From: Gaetbulibacter_A aestuarii
GTDB taxonomy: Bacteria; Bacteroidota; Bacteroidia; Flavobacteriales; Flavobacteriaceae
Direction: 5' to 3'
DNA length: 64,000 nt
Assembly (NCBI RefSeq): GCF_039537665.1
Contig: NZ_BAABAY010000006.1
Coordinates: forward strand, 124,001 to 188,000
How positions within the stretch are numbered: the first letter of the stretch is position 1; the number at the start of each line of letters is the position of its first letter. Made by a program: the position numbers and the translations under genes. The notes under the pieces are model-generated. The model was given only the letters and a program-made list of their open reading frames with translations, made no database searches and was not told the DNA's origin. Shown here in pieces: positions 60,641 through 64,000 of this stretch.

Positions 60641-62017
60641 ATGATCAAAAATATATGCTGTATTGGGGCTGGATACGTTGGTGGACCAACGATGGCAGTT
60701 ATAGCGTTGAAAAACCCTCATATTAAAGTAACTATTGTAGACATCAATGCTGAACGTATAAATGCGTGGAATAATAAGGATATTTCACAACTCCCAGTTT
60801 ATGAGCCAGGTCTGGCTGAAATTATTCAGAAAACACGGGGCAAAAATCTATTTTTTTCCACAGAAATAGACAAGGCAATCGATGAAGCTGAAATGATATT
60901 CATTTCAGTAAATACACCTACGAAGACTTACGGTAAGGGAAAAGGGATGGCTTCTGATTTAAAATATATCGAGCTATGTGCTCGTAACATTGCTGAAGTA
61001 GCTAAAACAGATAAAATTGTTGTAGAGAAATCTACCCTTCCCGTTCGAACTGCTGAGACTATAAAAAGTATTTTACATAACACAGGAAATAGAATTAATT
61101 TTCAAATTTTATCTAATCCTGAATTTTTAGCAGAAGGAACAGCCGTCGAAGACCTTTTGAATCCTGATAGAGTTTTGATTGGAGGTGAAAATCAAGCTGC
61201 AATCGAAACCTTATCCAATATTTACAGTTCTTGGGTTCCAAAAGATCGTATTCTTGAAACAAATTTATGGTCTTCTGAATTATCAAAATTAACGGCTAAT
61301 GCTTTTTTGGCTCAACGTATTTCTTCTATTAATGCAATTTCAGAATTATGTGAAGCTACAGGAGCGGATGTAAACCAAGTAGCAAAAGCCATTGGGATGG
61401 ATTCAAGAATTGGAAATAAATTTTTGAAGGCTTCTGTAGGATTTGGCGGATCATGTTTCCAAAAAGATATTTTGAACCTGGTATATATTGCAAAAAGTTT
61501 TGGATTAGAAAAAACAGCTGACTACTGGCAGCAAGTCATTATAATGAATGATCATCAAAAAAGACGCTTTTCAGATAAACTTATTCAAACGTTGTATAAT
61601 ACTGTATCCGGAAAAAAAATCACCCTTTTTGGATGGGCATTTAAGAAAGATACGAACGACACCAGGGAATCTGCTGCTATTTATGTTGCGGATCATCTAC
61701 TTAATGAACAAGCAAGATTGTCAGTGTATGATCCAAAAGTTTCAGCCTCTAAAATTCAAGCAGATTTAAATTATTTAAACACGAGATCTGAAGACGAAAC
61801 CGCTAAACTTGTAAAATTTATCAGGGACCCGTATGAAGCTTCTTATGATTCTCATGCGATAGCTATTTTAACCGAATGGGATGAGTTCAAGACCTATGAT
61901 TGGAAATCAATCTATAAAAACATGAAAAAACCAGCTTTTATTTTTGATGGTCGAAATATTTTAAATAAAGCAGAATTAGAGGCTATTGGGTTTGAATATT
62001 ATGCCATAGGACAATAA
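60641..62017 (+). CDS. ugd: UDP-glucose 6-dehydrogenase
   Basis: The 458-residue enzyme oxidises UDP-glucose to UDP-glucuronate with two NAD. GAGYVGGPTMAVIA near residue 9, the thiohemiacetal cysteine C272 in GFGGSCFQKD, K216 in ELSKLTANAF, and the GWAFKKDTNDTRESAAIYV C-domain are seen. It resembles the longer, eukaryotic-type UGDH rather than the short bacterial form. The base composition is clearly more AT-rich than both neighbours, which suggests separate acquisition into the locus. Gap to wbpP 10 bases and to the next gene 11. Confidence 0.92.
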   Translation: MIKNICCIGAGYVGGPTMAVIALKNPHIKVTIVDINAERINAWNNKDISQLPVYEPGLAEIIQKTRGKNLFFSTEIDKAIDEAEMIFISVNTPTKTYGKGKGMASDLKYIELCARNIAEVAKTDKIVVEKSTLPVRTAETIKSILHNTGNRINFQILSNPEFLAEGTAVEDLLNPDRVLIGGENQAAIETLSNIYSSWVPKDRILETNLWSSELSKLTANAFLAQRISSINAISELCEATGADVNQVAKAIGMDSRIGNKFLKASVGFGGSCFQKDILNLVYIAKSFGLEKTADYWQQVIIMNDHQKRRFSDKLIQTLYNTVSGKKITLFGWAFKKDTNDTRESAAIYVADHLLNEQARLSVYDPKVSASKIQADLNYLNTRSEDETAKLVKFIRDPYEASYDSHAIAILTEWDEFKTYDWKSIYKNMKKPAFIFDGRNILNKAELEAIGFEYYAIGQ

Positions 62018-62028
62018 AAGAATTTGAA

Positions 62029-63309
62029 ATGAATACAATTAAAATTGCCGTGATCGGTTTGGGCTATGTAGGACTTCCACTTGCCCGTTTATTTGCAACA
62101 AAATATGAAGTTGTAGGCTTTGATATCAATGAAAAACGTATCGCTGCCCTTTCGGAAGGTCATGATGACACTTTGGAAGTAACAAAAGAGGATTTACTTG
62201 GGGTTTTAAAGCAAGAAAATCAGTCAGGGTTGGGGTTATTTTGTTCTTCGAATATCGAAGATATTGCGGATTGCAATTATTATATTGTAACAGTACCCAC
62301 TCCTATTGATAAGAATAACCGTCCGGATTTAAACCCTTTATACAAGTCTAGTGAAACTGTAGGTAAAGTCCTGAAAAAAGGTGATATCGTTATTTATGAA
62401 TCCACGGTGTATCCGGGCGTTACTGAAGAAGAATGTGTCCCGGTTCTGGAACGCATGAGCGGTTTAACATTCAATGAAGATTTTTATGCCGGGTATTCCC
62501 CCGAACGTATCAATCCGGGAGATAAATTGCATACCGTAGATAAAATATTAAAGGTTACGGCGGGTTCTACACCAGAGATCGGTGAAAAGGTTAATGCCCT
62601 ATATGCCAGTGTGATAACGGCAGGAACGCACCTTGCTCCTTCCATAAAAGTTGCTGAAGCAGCGAAGGTTATTGAGAATTCGCAACGTGATATCAACATT
62701 GCTTTTGTGAATGAGCTGGCTAAAATATTCAACATCTTGAATATAGACACGCATGCTGTCCTTGAAGCTGCGGGAACGAAATGGAATTTCCTGCCTTTTA
62801 AACCTGGCTTAGTTGGCGGACATTGTATCGGTGTAGATCCTTATTATTTGGCTCAAAAGGCACAGGAAGTGGGTTATCATCCGGAGATCATCTTAGCCGG
62901 TCGCCGTGTGAATGATACCATGGGGCATTATGTGGCTTCAGAGATCGTCAAGTTGATGGTGCAAAATAATATTCATATTAAAGGGGCGAAAGTGCTAGTT
63001 TTAGGGATCACCTTTAAGGAAAACTGCCCGGATGTGCGGAATACGAAAGTGGTTGATGTCATTAAGGAATTGAAAGCTTATGGAACGGACATTTGTATTT
63101 ATGATCCCTGGGCGAATCCTGAGGAGGTGAAACATGAATACAATCTGGACACTGTTAAAGAAGCACCACAAAATATATTTGATACCATTGTTTTAACGGT
63201 GGCACATCAGACCTATTTAGATATGGACCTCAAATCCTTGTTAAAAACCGATGGTATTTTGTATGATGTAAAAGGCGTTTTGAAAGAGAATGTAAACGGC
63301 CGTTTGTAA
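62029..63309 (+). CDS. wbpO: UDP-N-acetyl-D-galactosamine (or UDP-HexNAc) dehydrogenase (WbpO/TviB-like)
   Basis: The 426-residue nucleotide-sugar dehydrogenase has GLGYVGLPLARLF near residue 10, the catalytic cysteine C266 in GLVGGHCIGVDPYYL, and the IENSQRDINIAFVNEL helix. These match TviB and WbpO, which oxidise UDP-HexNAc to the uronic acid. Next to the WbpP-like epimerase it would provide UDP-GalNAcA for the exopolysaccharide. Composition is that of the surrounding genome. Confidence 0.88.
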   Translation: MNTIKIAVIGLGYVGLPLARLFATKYEVVGFDINEKRIAALSEGHDDTLEVTKEDLLGVLKQENQSGLGLFCSSNIEDIADCNYYIVTVPTPIDKNNRPDLNPLYKSSETVGKVLKKGDIVIYESTVYPGVTEEECVPVLERMSGLTFNEDFYAGYSPERINPGDKLHTVDKILKVTAGSTPEIGEKVNALYASVITAGTHLAPSIKVAEAAKVIENSQRDINIAFVNELAKIFNILNIDTHAVLEAAGTKWNFLPFKPGLVGGHCIGVDPYYLAQKAQEVGYHPEIILAGRRVNDTMGHYVASEIVKLMVQNNIHIKGAKVLVLGITFKENCPDVRNTKVVDVIKELKAYGTDICIYDPWANPEEVKHEYNLDTVKEAPQNIFDTIVLTVAHQTYLDMDLKSLLKTDGILYDVKGVLKENVNGRL

Positions 63310-63448
63310 GAAATTTACTTTTAATAATTTGAAATAGTAATAAAAAAATATCTATTGGTATTCAATTTTCTTCTTTAGTCAATAAATCATCAAAATATAT
63401 AGTCTAGTAAGAAATCCTTTTTAGGAAATACAACTCTAAAATTAAAAT

Positions 63449-64000
63449 ATGTCAAGGGTAAAGAAAACAATTAAAAATGCCAAGGTTACAACCTTTTTCT
63501 TTGTTATTACCACGGCTATAGGCTTTTTTTCCAGAAGTATTTTTTTATCTCGTTTGGGAGATGAATTTATTGGCCTTGCAGCGACTCTTCAAAGTTTTTT
63601 AAATTTTTTAAACTTGGCAGAATTGGGTATTGGATCTGCGATGGCTTTTGCCCTTTATAAATCTTTATTCAAAAAGGATTTTGAAAGATTAAACGAATTA
63701 CTGGCCTTAATTGGATATCTCTACAAAAAGATTGGAACAATTGTTCTCTTGGGGGGAATATTACTTTCACTATTTTTTCCAATGATTTTTAAAGACACGT
63801 CTATTTCATTAGTGGTAATTTATTACATGTTTTATGTGTATTTGTTTTCAACATTATTAAATTACTATTATAATTATTATTTAATTGTACTCCAAACTGA
63901 CCAAAAAGGATACATCCCTACGGCCTATCTTCAAATTTCCCATATAACTAAAATTTCCATGCAAATTGCGGTTGTATTTTTAACCAATAGTTTTATTCTT
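63449..64000 (+). CDS. Polysaccharide flippase (MATE/Wzx-like), N-terminal part
   Basis: An ATG at 63449 opens a frame that reaches the window end, 184 codons. It starts with a short basic part (SRVKKTIKNAK), then membrane segments near residues 14-32, 42-64, 87-112 and 115-140. The sequence FFFVITTAIGFFSRSIFL and LNLAELGIGSAM are of the type seen in Wzx O-antigen/exopolysaccharide translocases. The remaining part lies beyond the window, so the family cannot be fixed firmly. Confidence 0.75.
   Translation, partial: MSRVKKTIKNAKVTTFFFVITTAIGFFSRSIFLSRLGDEFIGLAATLQSFLNFLNLAELGIGSAMAFALYKSLFKKDFERLNELLALIGYLYKKIGTIVLLGGILLSLFFPMIFKDTSISLVVIYYMFYVYLFSTLLNYYYNYYLIVLQTDQKGYIPTAYLQISHITKISMQIAVVFLTNSFIL

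Overview
The window is chromosomal DNA from a member of the Bacteroidetes, almost certainly family Flavobacteriaceae. The evidence is a type IX secretion cargo protein with a gliding-type C-terminal domain, a PorX regulator, an LpxC-FabZ fusion, DUF4834 and DUF4258 proteins, a TonB-receptor-like outer membrane protein, and repeated promoter boxes of the form TAnnTTTG, the -7 element of this phylum. Ribosome binding sites are weak throughout. The genus cannot be named from the sequence. Most of the window is core metabolism and envelope biogenesis. No tRNA, rRNA, CRISPR array or insertion sequence was found.

Layout. (1) 1-5506: the end of an oligopeptidase B gene, then a cystathionine-synthase-like gene and an alpha-oxoamine synthase gene that together look like cysteate synthase and cysteate acyltransferase (sulfonolipid/capnine synthesis). 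Convergent to them lie a GNAT-like acyltransferase and an outer membrane barrel protein. (2) 5653-9332: a DUF4834 protein, a Crp/Fnr regulator, a perfect FNR-type palindrome, and a redox/electrophile defence cluster (ene-reductase, OsmC, zinc alcohol dehydrogenase). (3) 9557-16591: an AT-rich CPBP protease gene with a palindromic flank, a membrane protein, an FKBP isomerase, a large T9SS cargo protein, DUF3817 and a mechanosensitive channel. (4) 16650-21258: leuCDAB. (5) 21503-23750: thioesterase, a conserved protein of unknown function, DUF2461 and Dps. (6) 23907-32356: a complete his operon (hisGDCBHAFIE) running on into a thioesterase and a TruA-like gene. It is preceded by a leader peptide with His codons and a terminator/antiterminator pair, a classical attenuator. 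(7) 32456-43203: prohibitin, VWA protein, FabG, SucD, two LpxD proteins, EF-P, LpxA, LpxC-FabZ and an HD hydrolase. (8) 43306-52720: PorX, TsaE, a small exported peptide overlapping a membrane protein gene, an outer membrane receptor, alanine dehydrogenase, DUF4258, proline dehydrogenase and AroB. (9) 52731-64000: an exopolysaccharide locus with two divergent arms. One arm is PglE-like and PglF-like enzymes, Wza and Wzc. The other is a UDP-GlcNAc 4-epimerase, two nucleotide-sugar dehydrogenases and a flippase cut by the window end.

How the genes work together. The lipid A genes, the sulfonolipid pair, the exopolysaccharide arms, the T9SS regulator and cargo, and the outer membrane proteins all serve the cell surface of a probably gliding or surface-associated bacterium. 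The leu and his operons are complete biosynthetic units. The items that most repay a second look are the his attenuator, the sulfonolipid locus with its adjacent acyltransferase candidate, the Crp/Fnr-palindrome-reductase module, the small exported peptide, and the compositional islands at the CPBP gene and the ugd gene.
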